Below are positions 33,000-46,037 of a stretch of DNA of 64,000 nt, piece after piece. Position 1 is the first letter of the stretch, and every line of letters begins with the position of its first letter. This DNA is from Rhodococcus opacus B4 (lineage in GTDB: Bacteria > Actinomycetota > Actinomycetes > Mycobacteriales > Mycobacteriaceae). Below the pieces are notes generated by a model, which saw only the letters and a program-made list of their open reading frames with translations, searched no databases and was not told the DNA's origin. Where the stretch lies: contig NC_012522.1 in the NCBI RefSeq assembly GCF_000010805.1, positions 7,068,001-7,132,000 of the forward strand. Reading direction: 5' to 3'. The position numbers and the translations under genes are program-made.

Positions 33000-33833
33000 C
33001 TACAGTCCGGTCCGATCCAGGGCCGCGTCGACGGCGTCCCGCACCGTGTCGAAGTCGTCACCGGCCGCCAGGGCAGCGTCTCTGGCGGCTTCTATCTGTT
33101 CCCGCACCGACTCGTACCGCGCGACCCATTCCTCCTTGTTGTCGCGCCAATAGCCGATGACGTCGTAGCGGTCGGTGTGCCAGCCCAGTTCGTGGCGCAA
33201 CCAGCGGCGCACCACCCGCGACACCGTCGCCTCGCCCGCGAACCACACATATCCCGGCGCATCCGGTCGCGACCACTCGCGGGCCGCCTCGGCGAGCAGG
33301 CTGTCCCCGGCGCCGTTGCCGCTGCCGTCGAGCCACGTCACGGCCAGCGCGGCATCGGTGACGAAATTCTGACGGTCCGCCGGGGTGGTGACCTCCGCGA
33401 TGACGTGCACCCGCGCCGAACCCGGTAGTTCCTCGACGATCCGGCCGACGGCGGGCAATGCCGTCATGTCGGCGACGAGGAGTTGCCACTCGGCGTCGGC
33501 GGGCGGCGTGTACCACCCCGAGGCCGTGGAGAACCCGAGGATTTCGCCCTGGCACGCGCTCGCGGCCCAGCGCGCCGCGACCCCGCCCGCGTGGACGGCG
33601 AAATCGATGTCCATCTCCAGGGCCTCCGGGTCCCAGCGGCGCACGGTGTAACTGCGTTTCTCGGCGCCGTCCGGCGGGAAGGCCAGGAGCAGGCGCTCGT
33701 CGGGTGTCCCGCTGGACTCGAATCGACTCAGATCGCCGCCCGCGAGGGTGATCCTCTGCATGTTCGGCGTCACCCGCCTCGTGCGCGCTACGGGCGCCGA
33801 CCAGTCGAGGTCGCCCAGGGAGTCGTCGGACAT
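33000..33833 (-). CDS. siderophore-interacting protein (ferric-siderophore reductase, SIP family)
   Basis: A 277-residue NAD(P)H:flavin oxidoreductase-like protein. The FAD-binding barrel contains RSYTVRRWD (about 62-70); AVHAGGVAARWAASACQGE is the typical HAGGxxxxWA segment of SIP. The C-terminal domain has VWFAGEATVSRVVRRWLRHELGW and DVIGYWRDNKEE, diagnostic of the family. It releases iron from internalised siderophores by reduction. ATG 33833; on the minus strand TACCTT ends 6 nt before it (leaderless pattern). No IdeR-like box is seen upstream, unlike the binding-protein operon at 38.9-41.1 kb. Confidence 0.92.
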   Translation of the reverse strand: MSDDSLGDLDWSAPVARTRRVTPNMQRITLAGGDLSRFESSGTPDERLLLAFPPDGAEKRSYTVRRWDPEALEMDIDFAVHAGGVAARWAASACQGEILGFSTASGWYTPPADAEWQLLVADMTALPAVGRIVEELPGSARVHVIAEVTTPADRQNFVTDAALAVTWLDGSGNGAGDSLLAEAAREWSRPDAPGYVWFAGEATVSRVVRRWLRHELGWHTDRYDVIGYWRDNKEEWVARYESVREQIEAARDAALAAGDDFDTVRDAVDAALDRTGL

Positions 33834-33845
33834 GCGCTCAAGGTA

Positions 33846-34218
33846 CCGGGAGGGGAGTCGGGGGCCCGCAGTTACCGGCCGGCAAGCGTCGGGGCCGGTC
33901 GGGTGCGGCACCCGGTGCGCCCGGCCGCGGCAGGCAGGTGTGAGGTGGTGCCGAGTGCGGCTGGGGACGGGTCCTGGAAGGGGTCGGCGTCGTCCGGCGG
34001 AAGTTGTGCCCGGCGGGTTTGCACGGGACTCTCCCGGTGCCCGCGCCGCCGATGCGGGCGTGTCTTCGGAGGTGACGTAAGCTCCCCGAGCCTCCAGTGC
34101 ACGAGCGCGATGCGCGGGGTGTTCCGCGTCACGCCGAAAATGTGATGTGCGACACGCCGGAGCGAGCACGAAATTTGTGGTCCGCAGGATGACGACCAGG
34201 GAATTTCATCAATGTGAC
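33846..34218. other. intergenic region without a convincing gene
   Basis: About 370 bp between the divergent SIP and nrdH promoters. Long open frames on both strands here (for example minus 33872-34417) give Arg/Pro/Ser-rich, low-complexity translations without any family resemblance. The right part (about 34150-34215) is relatively AT-rich and probably carries upstream promoter sequence for the nrd operon. I see no RNA structure or repeat. Confidence 0.6.
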
Positions 34219-34266
34219 TCACAACATCTCGGGTTAAGTGTTTCTGTCGGCCACTAGGTGTAGTGT
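34219..34266. promoter_or_regulatory. tandem NrdR boxes over the nrdH promoter
   Basis: A strong box CCACTAGGTGTAGTGT at 34251-34266 (palindrome CACTA-N4-TAGTG) and a weaker one TCACAACATCTCGGGT at 34219-34234, exactly 32 bp apart, the three-helical-turn spacing of paired NrdR sites. The strong box contains TAGTGT (34261-34266), which reads as a TANNNT -10 hexamer. NrdR with bound dATP would therefore block RNA polymerase and repress nrdHIEF when deoxynucleotides are plentiful. Confidence 0.75.
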
Positions 34267-34302
34267 CTTGAGCACTGAGAGACCACAACGAGAACCGACT
34301 CG

Positions 34303-34410
34303 GTGAGCATCTCCATCGGGGGTCACCGCCATCTCGATCAGGGGAAGTCTCAGTGCGCTGAACACACACTTCGTCAGCTCCATTCGGCAGTGGAAAGAGG
34401 GACTTCATGA
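34303..34410 (+). CDS. possible leader ORF coupled to nrdH (35 codons)
   Basis: An open frame from GTG 34303 to TGA 34408-34410, overlapping the nrdH ATG as ATGA. It would encode a basic, His-rich 35-residue peptide (for example GGHRHLDQGK). It lies in the ~135-nt leader predicted downstream of the -10 at 34261. No good Shine-Dalgarno precedes the GTG, so translation is uncertain; the exact stop/start overlap is the main argument for it. Confidence 0.3.
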   Translation: MSISIGGHRHLDQGKSQCAEHTLRQLHSAVERGTS

Positions 34411-34640
34411 GCATCACCGTCTACACCAAGCCCGCTTGCGTTCAGTGCAATGCCACCTACCGGGCCCTCGACAAGGCGGGTATCGAATACTCCGTCGTCG
34501 ACATCACCGAAGACCCCGAAGCCCGGGACTACGTCATGGCACTGGGATACCTGCAGGCGCCCGTGATCGTGGCCGGTGACGAGCATTGGTCGGGCTTCCG
34601 TCCCGACCGCATCAAGACCCTCTCGGCAAACGCTGCTTGA
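34407..34640 (+). CDS. nrdH: glutaredoxin-like protein NrdH
   Basis: A 77-residue redoxin that reduces the class Ib ribonucleotide reductase, itself reduced by thioredoxin reductase. The active site CVQC is at residues 11-14 (TKPACVQCNATYRALDKAG); ALGYLQAPVIVAGDEHWSGF gives the cis-Pro and the WSGF motif that distinguishes NrdH from glutaredoxins. ATG 34407 with GAGGG upstream. First structural gene of nrdHIEF; nrdI follows after 88 bp. Confidence 0.96.
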   Translation: MSITVYTKPACVQCNATYRALDKAGIEYSVVDITEDPEARDYVMALGYLQAPVIVAGDEHWSGFRPDRIKTLSANAA

Positions 34641-34728
34641 AGCGAGGCGATCGCACCGCCCGAGGCGGAGAACGAGCCGATTCCCAGGCGGCAGTAAACG
34701 GTAGTACTAGTCCAGATGGTGGAAACCG

Positions 34729-35187
34729 ATGACATCGCTGGTGTACTTCTCCAGCGCCTCGGAGAATACCCATCGCTTCGTTCAGAAGTTGGGTGTCCCG
34801 GCCACGCGCATTCCGCTGCACGACCGCGCGGGCACGTTCGAGGTCGATGAGCCGTACGTCCTGATCCTGCCCACCTACGGGGGCGGGATCACCGCGACCG
34901 GTCGGGACACGAGCTACGTGCCCAAGCAGGTCATCAGATTCCTCAACAACACGCACAATCGCTCCCTCATCCGTGGGGTGATCGCTGCAGGCAATACGAA
35001 CTTCGGCGAGTCGTATTGCTATGCCGGAAACGTGATTTCGCAGAAGTGCAGGGTTCCGTACTTGTACCGCTTCGAGCTCATGGGTACCGCCGAAGACGTA
35101 GTAGCAGTCCTGGACGGGCTCGAACAATTCATGGAGAGTGAACAGTGGCACCGACAATCACAGACACAGCCCCGGCTGGGAGTGTAG
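34729..35187 (+). CDS. nrdI: flavodoxin-like NrdI
   Basis: A 152-residue flavoprotein. [17 protein letters not shown] is the FMN phosphate loop, LPTYGGGI and [13 protein letters not shown] the loops around the flavin. NrdI gives the oxidant needed to assemble the Mn(III)2-tyrosyl cofactor in NrdF. The 3' end overlaps nrdE by 43 bp, so its last ~14 residues ([12 protein letters not shown]) share DNA with the nrdE N-terminus and translation is coupled. Confidence 0.95.
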   Translation: MTSLVYFSSASENTHRFVQKLGVPATRIPLHDRAGTFEVDEPYVLILPTYGGGITATGRDTSYVPKQVIRFLNNTHNRSLIRGVIAAGNTNFGESYCYAGNVISQKCRVPYLYRFELMGTAEDVVAVLDGLEQFMESEQWHRQSQTQPRLGV

Positions 35188-37331
35188 AACGCGCTGTGGC
35201 ACGACCCGACGTCTCCTCGGGAGAACTCGATTACCACGCGTTGAACGCGATGCTGAACCTGTACGGCCCCAACGGCGAGATCCAGTTCGAGAAGGACCGC
35301 GAGGCCGCGAACCAGTACTTCCTCCAGCACGTCAACCAGAACACCGTCTTCTTCCACAACCAGGACGAGAAGCTGGACTACCTGGTGAAGGAGAACTACT
35401 ACGAGCGCGAGGTCCTCGACCAGTACACGCGCAACTTCGTCAAGTCGCTGATCGACCACGCGTACTCGAAGAAGTTCCGGTTCCCCACCTTCCTCGGTGC
35501 ATTCAAGTACTACACGTCGTACACGCTGAAGACGTTCGACGGCAAGCGGTACCTCGAGCGGTTCGAGGACCGGGTCTGCATGGTCGCGCTCACCCTCGCC
35601 GCAGGCGACGAGGAGCTGGCGACCAAGCTCGTCGACGAGATCATCGCCGGCCGCTTCCAGCCCGCCACCCCCACGTTCCTCAACTCGGGCAAGAAGCAGC
35701 GCGGCGAGCCCGTGTCCTGTTTCCTGCTCCGCATCGAGGACAACATGGAGTCGATCGGCCGCTCCATCAACTCCGCCCTGCAGCTGTCCAAACGCGGCGG
35801 CGGAGTTGCGTTGCTGCTCAGCAATGTTCGCGAACACGGCGCCCCGATCAAGAAGATCGAGAACCAGAGCTCCGGGGTCATCCCGATCATGAAGCTGCTC
35901 GAGGACTCCTTCTCGTACGCCAATCAGCTCGGTGCGCGTCAGGGCGCAGGCGCGGTGTACCTGCATGCGCACCACCCGGACATCTACCGCTTCCTCGACA
36001 CCAAGCGCGAGAACGCGGACGAGAAGATCCGCATCAAGACGCTGTCGCTGGGCGTCGTCATCCCCGACATCACGTTCGAGCTGGCGAAGAAGAACGAGGA
36101 CATGTACCTCTTCTCGCCGTACGACGTCGAGCGCATCTACGGGGTGCCCTTCGCGGACATCAACGTCACCGAGAAGTACTACGAGATGGTCGACGACAAG
36201 CGGATCCGCAAGTCGAAGATCAAGGCACGCGAGTTCTTCCAGACCGTGGCCGAGCTGCAGTTCGAGTCCGGGTACCCGTACATCATGTACGAGGACACCG
36301 TGAACCGGGCCAACCCGATCGCGGGCAAGGTCACCCACTCCAACCTGTGCTCGGAGATTTTGCAGGTCTCCACGCCGTCGGAGTTCAACGACGACCTGTC
36401 CTACAGTCATATCGGCAAGGACATCTCCTGCAACCTGGGTTCGCTCAACATCGCCAAGACGATGGACTCGCCGGACTTCGCGCAGACCATCGAGACCTCG
36501 ATCCGGGCGCTGACCGCCGTCGCCGATCAGACCTCCATCGACTCGGTCCCGTCGATCAAGAAGGCGAACGACGAGGGACACGCCATCGGTCTCGGGCAGA
36601 TGAACCTGCACGGATACCTGGCACGCGAGCGGATCCACTACGGCTCCGACGAGGGCATCGATTTCACGAACATCTACTTCTACACCGTGGTGTTCCACGC
36701 GATCCGGGCGTCCAACGAGATCGCCAAGGAGCGCGGCACGTACTTCGCCGGCTTCCCGGAGTCCAAGTACGCCTCGGGTGAGTACTTCGACAAGTACACC
36801 GATCAGGTGTGGGAACCGAAGACGGAGCGGGTGCGGCAGCTGTTCGCCGATGCGGGCCTGCACATCCCGACCCAGGACGACTGGCGTGAGCTGAAGGCGT
36901 CCGTGCAGCAGCACGGCATTTACAACCAGAACCTACAGGCGGTGCCGCCGACCGGATCGATCTCATATATCAACAACTCCACCAGCTCCATTCACCCGGT
37001 GGCGTCGAAGATCGAGATCCGCAAGGAAGGCAAGATCGGCCGCGTCTACTACCCGGCGCCCTACCTGACCAACGACAACCTGGAGTACTACCAGGATGCG
37101 TACGAGATCGGGTACGAGAAGATCATCGACACCTACGCCGCGGCCACCCAGCACGTGGACCAGGGCTTGTCGCTGACGCTGTTCTTCAAGGACACCGCCA
37201 CCACCCGCGACATCAACAAGGCGCAGATCTACGCGTGGCGCAAGGGAATCAAGACGCTGTACTACATCCGTCTACGTCAGATGGCCCTCGAGGGCACTGA
37301 GGTGGAGGGCTGCGTCAGCTGCATGCTGTAG
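35145..37331 (+). CDS. nrdE: ribonucleotide reductase class Ib, alpha subunit
   Basis: A 728-residue catalytic subunit reducing ribonucleoside diphosphates. Visible: [20 protein letters not shown] (substrate-site Cys), SNLCSEILQ with the second reducible Cys, [10 protein letters not shown], and the C-terminal shuttle cysteines EGCVSCML. It lacks the ~50-residue N-terminal ATP cone that controls overall activity in class Ia enzymes, as is usual for NrdE. GTG 35145 with GGAGAG upstream, inside the end of nrdI. A 40-bp perfect palindrome separates it from nrdF. Confidence 0.97.
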   Translation: MAPTITDTAPAGSVERAVARPDVSSGELDYHALNAMLNLYGPNGEIQFEKDREAANQYFLQHVNQNTVFFHNQDEKLDYLVKENYYEREVLDQYTRNFVKSLIDHAYSKKFRFPTFLGAFKYYTSYTLKTFDGKRYLERFEDRVCMVALTLAAGDEELATKLVDEIIAGRFQPATPTFLNSGKKQRGEPVSCFLLRIEDNMESIGRSINSALQLSKRGGGVALLLSNVREHGAPIKKIENQSSGVIPIMKLLEDSFSYANQLGARQGAGAVYLHAHHPDIYRFLDTKRENADEKIRIKTLSLGVVIPDITFELAKKNEDMYLFSPYDVERIYGVPFADINVTEKYYEMVDDKRIRKSKIKAREFFQTVAELQFESGYPYIMYEDTVNRANPIAGKVTHSNLCSEILQVSTPSEFNDDLSYSHIGKDISCNLGSLNIAKTMDSPDFAQTIETSIRALTAVADQTSIDSVPSIKKANDEGHAIGLGQMNLHGYLARERIHYGSDEGIDFTNIYFYTVVFHAIRASNEIAKERGTYFAGFPESKYASGEYFDKYTDQVWEPKTERVRQLFADAGLHIPTQDDWRELKASVQQHGIYNQNLQAVPPTGSISYINNSTSSIHPVASKIEIRKEGKIGRVYYPAPYLTNDNLEYYQDAYEIGYEKIIDTYAAATQHVDQGLSLTLFFKDTATTRDINKAQIYAWRKGIKTLYYIRLRQMALEGTEVEGCVSCML

Positions 37332-37334
37332 CCC

Positions 37335-38399
<1,065 letters not shown>

Positions 38400-38401
38400 A
38401 T

Positions 38402-38452
38402 CGCCCGATGTCACACCGGTTCAGTTCGACTGCACCGGTGCGACATCGGGCG
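38402..38452. terminator. bidirectional hairpin between nrdF and the NUDIX gene
   Basis: Arms CGCCCGATGTCACACCGGT (38402-38420) and its near-complement ending at 38452, one mismatch in 19 bp, around a 13-nt loop. It lies between convergent genes and can serve both. The mismatch (A opposite C) is off-centre. Confidence 0.65.
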
Positions 38453-38460
38453 AACGGCGT

Positions 38461-38934
38461 TCAGCGGCGGAACCACGCCTCCGGCTGGTCCTGCAGCGCC
38501 TTGTCGAGGCGTAGCCGCGACGACGGGGTGAGGTCGTCCGGCAGCGAGGCGGGGGAGAACCAGGCCACGTCGTGGTTCTCGTCGTCCGACACGGCGGCCT
38601 CACCGCCGATGTACCGGGCGAGGAAGCACACGTCGAGGTACTGCGCGACGTCGCCGTTGGGATACGTGACCGGGTCGGTGACGTCGACGCTCGTGATCCG
38701 GACCAGTTCGGCGTCCACGCCGGTTTCCTCCCGGATCTCCCGGAGCGCGGCCGGTCCCGGTTCCTCCCCGGGTTCGAGGATGCCGGACACGACCGCCCAC
38801 TTGCCGTTGTCGACGCGCCGGGTCAGCAGCACCCGCCCGTCGTCGTCACGCACCACGACGCTCACTCCGGACAGCCACAGCGGCGCGGTGCCGACGTGGC
38901 CGCGCAGGGCGGTGACGAACTCGGGGACGGGCAT
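38461..38934 (-). CDS. NUDIX hydrolase
   Basis: A 157-residue protein. The NUDIX box is seen as GILEPGEEPGPAALREIREETGVDAE, with the catalytic REIREETG near residues 65-72. VRDDDGRVLLTRRVDNGKWAVVSG precedes it. The substrate is a nucleoside diphosphate derivative, probably an oxidised dNTP or NDP-sugar; not predictable further. It starts 9 bp after the stop of the iron-type binding-protein gene, so it belongs to that minus-strand operon although no iron role is evident. Its location beside nrdHIEF may be chance. Confidence 0.88.
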   Translation of the reverse strand: MPVPEFVTALRGHVGTAPLWLSGVSVVVRDDDGRVLLTRRVDNGKWAVVSGILEPGEEPGPAALREIREETGVDAELVRITSVDVTDPVTYPNGDVAQYLDVCFLARYIGGEAAVSDDENHDVAWFSPASLPDDLTPSSRLRLDKALQDQPEAWFRR

Positions 38935-38943
38935 GAGAGCCTC

Positions 38944-40011
38944 CTAGCCGACGTAGCCGTTCAGCGTGTTCCTGAGGTCGGTGAGCATCGCGCGCGCGGC
39001 GACGACGCCGTTTCCGCCCCACACGTCACCCTCGACGGCGAAGACCCGTTTGTCGCGGACGGCTTCGAGGTCTTCCCAGGACTCCCCGGACATGACGTCC
39101 TCCGCGTGCGCGGTGCCCTCCTCGCCGTCCAGGACGGCGTAGATGAGGTCGCCCTCGGCCTGGTCGATGTCGGCGTCGGAGATCGGTTCGGTGACGACGC
39201 CCTCGAGGTTCTGATAGGCGGGCCGCCGCACCCCGGCGTCGGTGAGGACCTGGCCTGCGAACGTGGCCGGACCCTCGACCTCCATGCTGTCGGCGTCGAA
39301 ACGGACGACGGACGCCTGCGTCTGCGCGGCATCGATGTCGATGCCGAGTTGCTTCGCGTCCTGCTGGTACTTCTCGAGCGCCGCCGTCGCCGCGTCGGCC
39401 CGGCCCAGGGCGTTGCCGGCGAGCAGGAACTGCGCCTTCCAGTACACGGGGTCGGAGCCGACGAACACCGTGGGCGCGATCGGGGAGAGCGCGCCGTACA
39501 GCTGTTCGGACGCCGGACTGGATCCGAGGATCAGGTCCGGGTCCGCCTGCGCGATCCTGTTCACGTCCGGGGCGTCGGCGGGTCCGACGCTCGGGATCTC
39601 GGAGACGCCGGTGCCGAGGTAGCCGGGCTGCGGCGAATCGCCGTCGAGGGTTGCAGCGCCGACCACGTTCTCCCACAGGCCGAGGGCGCACACCGCGTCC
39701 AGTGCGGCGCTGTCGAGCACCACGATCCGCTGGGGATCGGACGGGACGTCGCTCTCGCCCTTCGTGTGGACCACCCGATGCGTCGAGCCGGCCGCGAGTG
39801 CGGCGTCGACCGGGGCCGGCCCGGCGCAGGCGGTCGTGGTGTCCCGCTCGATGCCGACCACGCCGGCTCCGGCGATCTGCGTGGTGGTCCGGACGATGGA
39901 CGCTGCGGGATCGTCGTCGGCCGGTTGCGAGCAGCCGGCGAGCGCGACGACGGCGACGGCTGTGACGAGACCGGTGGACGCGCGGCGGGCGGAAAACCTA
40001 CGAGGGGACAA
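38944..40011 (-). CDS. ABC transporter substrate-binding lipoprotein, iron-siderophore (FecB/FepB) type
   Basis: A 355-residue lipoprotein. The signal peptide ends LAGCSQPADD, giving lipidated Cys at about residue 26. The type III periplasmic-binding fold is clear: HRVVHTKGESDVPSDPQRIV, LDSAALDAVCALG, SPNPDLIL-like sequence (QADPDLILGSSP) and YQNLEGVVTEPIS. These proteins capture ferric siderophores or haem outside the membrane. It lies 35 bp after a second gene of the same class and has diverged considerably from it, suggesting different ligands. No permease or ATPase gene is linked. Confidence 0.88.
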   Translation of the reverse strand: MSPRRFSARRASTGLVTAVAVVALAGCSQPADDDPAASIVRTTTQIAGAGVVGIERDTTTACAGPAPVDAALAAGSTHRVVHTKGESDVPSDPQRIVVLDSAALDAVCALGLWENVVGAATLDGDSPQPGYLGTGVSEIPSVGPADAPDVNRIAQADPDLILGSSPASEQLYGALSPIAPTVFVGSDPVYWKAQFLLAGNALGRADAATAALEKYQQDAKQLGIDIDAAQTQASVVRFDADSMEVEGPATFAGQVLTDAGVRRPAYQNLEGVVTEPISDADIDQAEGDLIYAVLDGEEGTAHAEDVMSGESWEDLEAVRDKRVFAVEGDVWGGNGVVAARAMLTDLRNTLNGYVG

Positions 40012-40046
40012 TTCGGCGACTTCCTGTGTGTGCGGGCGCGTTCAGG

Positions 40047-41051
40047 TTAGCCGCTGTGCTTGTCCACCCCGAACGTGTCCGACAGGTCGTCGAGGATCAG
40101 ATGCGCGCCCTGGACACTGACCGGCGACATCCAGCGGGCGTCGTCGACGTCGATCTTGCGTCCCTTCAGCGTCTGCCACAGCGGGCTCTCCAGGAAGGGC
40201 TTCGCCGCTTCCGCGCTCTTGCCCGCCGGGTCCTGCCAGGTGCTGACGAAGATGACGTCGCCCTCCGCCTCGCTGATCAGTTCGGGGCTGACGGCTTGCA
40301 TGATGTTGTCCGGATCGGCCGGATCGGGGCCCTGGCTCTGCGGACGTGCGAGCCCGGCGTCCGAGAGGACGATCCCGCTGAACGAGGTGGTGCGGTAGAG
40401 GCGTGCCGTCGGCTCGCCCGCGAACCGGACCACCGAGATCACCGGATTCGACGCCGTCCCGTTGATCTCCGCACCGACGGCGGCGGCGCGCTCCTCGTAG
40501 GCGCCGATCTTCTGCTCCGCGAGGTCTTCCTTGCCGAGCGCCTTGCCGACGAGCCGGATGTTGTCCTTCCACGTGGGCCCGGTGGTCTCGGTGAAGATGG
40601 TCGGCGCGATTGCCGACAGTTGCTCGTAGTTCTTTCCGTCGCGCACCTCGGCGGAGATGATCAGGTCGGGTTGCAGCGCGGCGATCTGCTCGAGGCTCGC
40701 GTTGCTGACCTTGCCGACCGACTCCGCGTCCGCCGCGAACTCGTCCCGCGTGGTGCCGAGGTAGTCGGGCAGGCCGGGCTCGCGGTAGTCGACGTACCCG
40801 ACCAATGGCGCCTCGAGGAGCAGGACGGCGTCGGTGAAGCTGTTGTCGAGCGCCACGATGCGCTGCGGTGCGGCCGGGATCTCGGTGCTGCCGCGGAAGT
40901 GGTCTACGGTCCGGGGGAACTGCCCGGTCGACGACGTGGTGTCGGAGGCGGCGGAGTCGTCGCTGCCGGCGCAGGACGTGATCGAGAAGGTGGCTGCCGC
41001 GGCCAGCGCGACCGCGCCGGCGACGAGCCGGCGGCGGGAGAGAACGTTCAC
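40047..41051 (-). CDS. FecB-like iron-siderophore-binding lipoprotein
   Basis: A 334-residue lipoprotein with signal peptide ending ITSCAGSDDS. Typical sequence: TVDHFRGSTEIPAAPQRIVALDNSFTDAVLLLEA in segments, IAALQPDLIISAEVRDGK, and AVSPELISEAEGDVIFVSTW. It is adjacent to and divergent from ctaD, exactly as fecB (Rv3044) is in M. tuberculosis. The IdeR-like box at 41071-41089 lies 20 bp upstream of the ATG, so expression should rise under iron starvation. First gene of a three-gene minus-strand unit. Confidence 0.9.
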   Translation of the reverse strand: MNVLSRRRLVAGAVALAAAATFSITSCAGSDDSAASDTTSSTGQFPRTVDHFRGSTEIPAAPQRIVALDNSFTDAVLLLEAPLVGYVDYREPGLPDYLGTTRDEFAADAESVGKVSNASLEQIAALQPDLIISAEVRDGKNYEQLSAIAPTIFTETTGPTWKDNIRLVGKALGKEDLAEQKIGAYEERAAAVGAEINGTASNPVISVVRFAGEPTARLYRTTSFSGIVLSDAGLARPQSQGPDPADPDNIMQAVSPELISEAEGDVIFVSTWQDPAGKSAEAAKPFLESPLWQTLKGRKIDVDDARWMSPVSVQGAHLILDDLSDTFGVDKHSG

Positions 41052-41070
41052 ATGGAGCTCCTGAGAGAAG

Positions 41071-41089
41071 TTAGGTGAGCGAAACCTTA
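41071..41089. promoter_or_regulatory. IdeR/DtxR-like iron box
   Basis: TTAGGTGAGCGAAACCTTA matches the 19-bp consensus TTAGGTTAGGCTAACCTAA at most positions, with the halves TTAGGT and ACCT(T)A intact. A further AGGTT (41095-41099) continues the pattern. It lies directly before the minus-strand FecB-like gene, where metal-bound IdeR would repress. Confidence 0.75.
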
Positions 41090-41363
41090 GCAGTTAGGTT
41101 CCGGCGTGCCGGAGCCTCCGCGAGACCGCCTCGACCGTCCCCGCGCGACACGCCGGACCGCGTGACAGTGAGCACTCCCCGGTGATCCCCGGTGAGACAA
41201 ACCGCAGGTCGCCCGCGCCCCGGTTTGCTCGGAGTCCGGGTAAGTACGACAGTGGGTAGGACCCAGTCGGAGGCCGCAGAGGGCACGGTCTACGATTCGA
41301 TGAGCGCAAGCCAGAGACCGTTCGCCTCGCAGCCCGGGGTCGGACGCGCATTCAGGAGGATCA

Positions 41364-45255
<3,892 letters not shown>

Positions 45256-45337
45256 TCACCGGCGGCCGGCGCCTCGCGGTCCAGTAACGCCGACATGGCT
45301 ATTTGGTGCGGCAGGGTTTCGCGGAACACTGACGGTC

Positions 45338-46037
45338 ATGCTCGCCCGACGCCTGATCGCTCTGTTCGCCGGACTGTGGTTGTACGGCTTCTCGATGGCC
45401 ATGATGATCACCCGGCCTCGGACTCGATCCGTGGGACGTGTTCCACCAGGGCGTGGCCGGCCGCACGTCCCTCAGCTTCGGTGTGGTGACCGCGTTGACC
45501 GGCGTACTGGTGCTCGCGCTCTGGATCCCGATCCGTCAGAAGCCGGGATTCGGCACCGTCGCCAACGTGGTGGTCATCGCCGTCTCGGTGGACACGTCGC
45601 TGGCGGTGCTCGAACCCGCCGGCTCCCTCGGCGTGCGGACCGCAGTGATGCTCGGTGGTGTCGTCCTCAACGCGCTCGCGACCGTGCTGTACATCGGTGC
45701 GGGAATGGGTCCCGGCCCGCGGGACGGCCTCATGACCGGCCTGGTCGCGCGGACCGGTCTGTCGGTGCGGGTGATCCGCACGTCGATCGAGGTCACCGTG
45801 CTGGCCACCGGCTGGCTGCTCGGCGGCACCGTCGGAGCAGGCACCGTCGTCTACGCGCTGGGCATCGGCCCGCTCATCCAGCTGATGATGCGCGTCGGCG
45901 GCATCTACCCGACCGCGCGGAAGACGAGCAGTGCCGGACCGGACACCGCGATCGTGGAGTCGCCGGAGATCGGGCCGCCCGGCGCCGGCGCGCCGTCCGG
46001 TGAAGCCGAGTCGAACTCGGCGAGCACCGTCCCGTAG
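45338..46037 (+). pseudogene. YczE/YitT-like membrane protein gene, frameshifted
   Basis: The ATG frame from 45338 gives a family-like first TM helix (LIALFAGLWLYGFSMAMMI) and then runs out of phase at about 45408-45414. The family sequence continues in the frame of 45438: GLGLDPWDVFHQGVAG, directly before it in that frame, is the hallmark of YczE proteins. Four more TM segments follow (about 45480-45900). Loss of two bases, or gain of one, near 45410 would explain it. The 3' part runs 133 bp into the glgX coding region on the opposite strand. Either a true pseudogene or a sequencing error; a truncated protein from GTG 45438 is possible. Confidence 0.75.

Noticed and set aside
33872-34417. 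181-codon minus-strand frame in the SIP-nrdH gap
   Set aside because: Runs over the NrdR boxes and the nrdH start; Pro/Arg/Ser-rich translation without predicted fold or Shine-Dalgarno.
35019-36914. 631-codon open frame antisense to nrdE
   Set aside because: Leu/Val/Arg/Asp-rich shadow with no domain; nrdE on the plus strand has all catalytic motifs.
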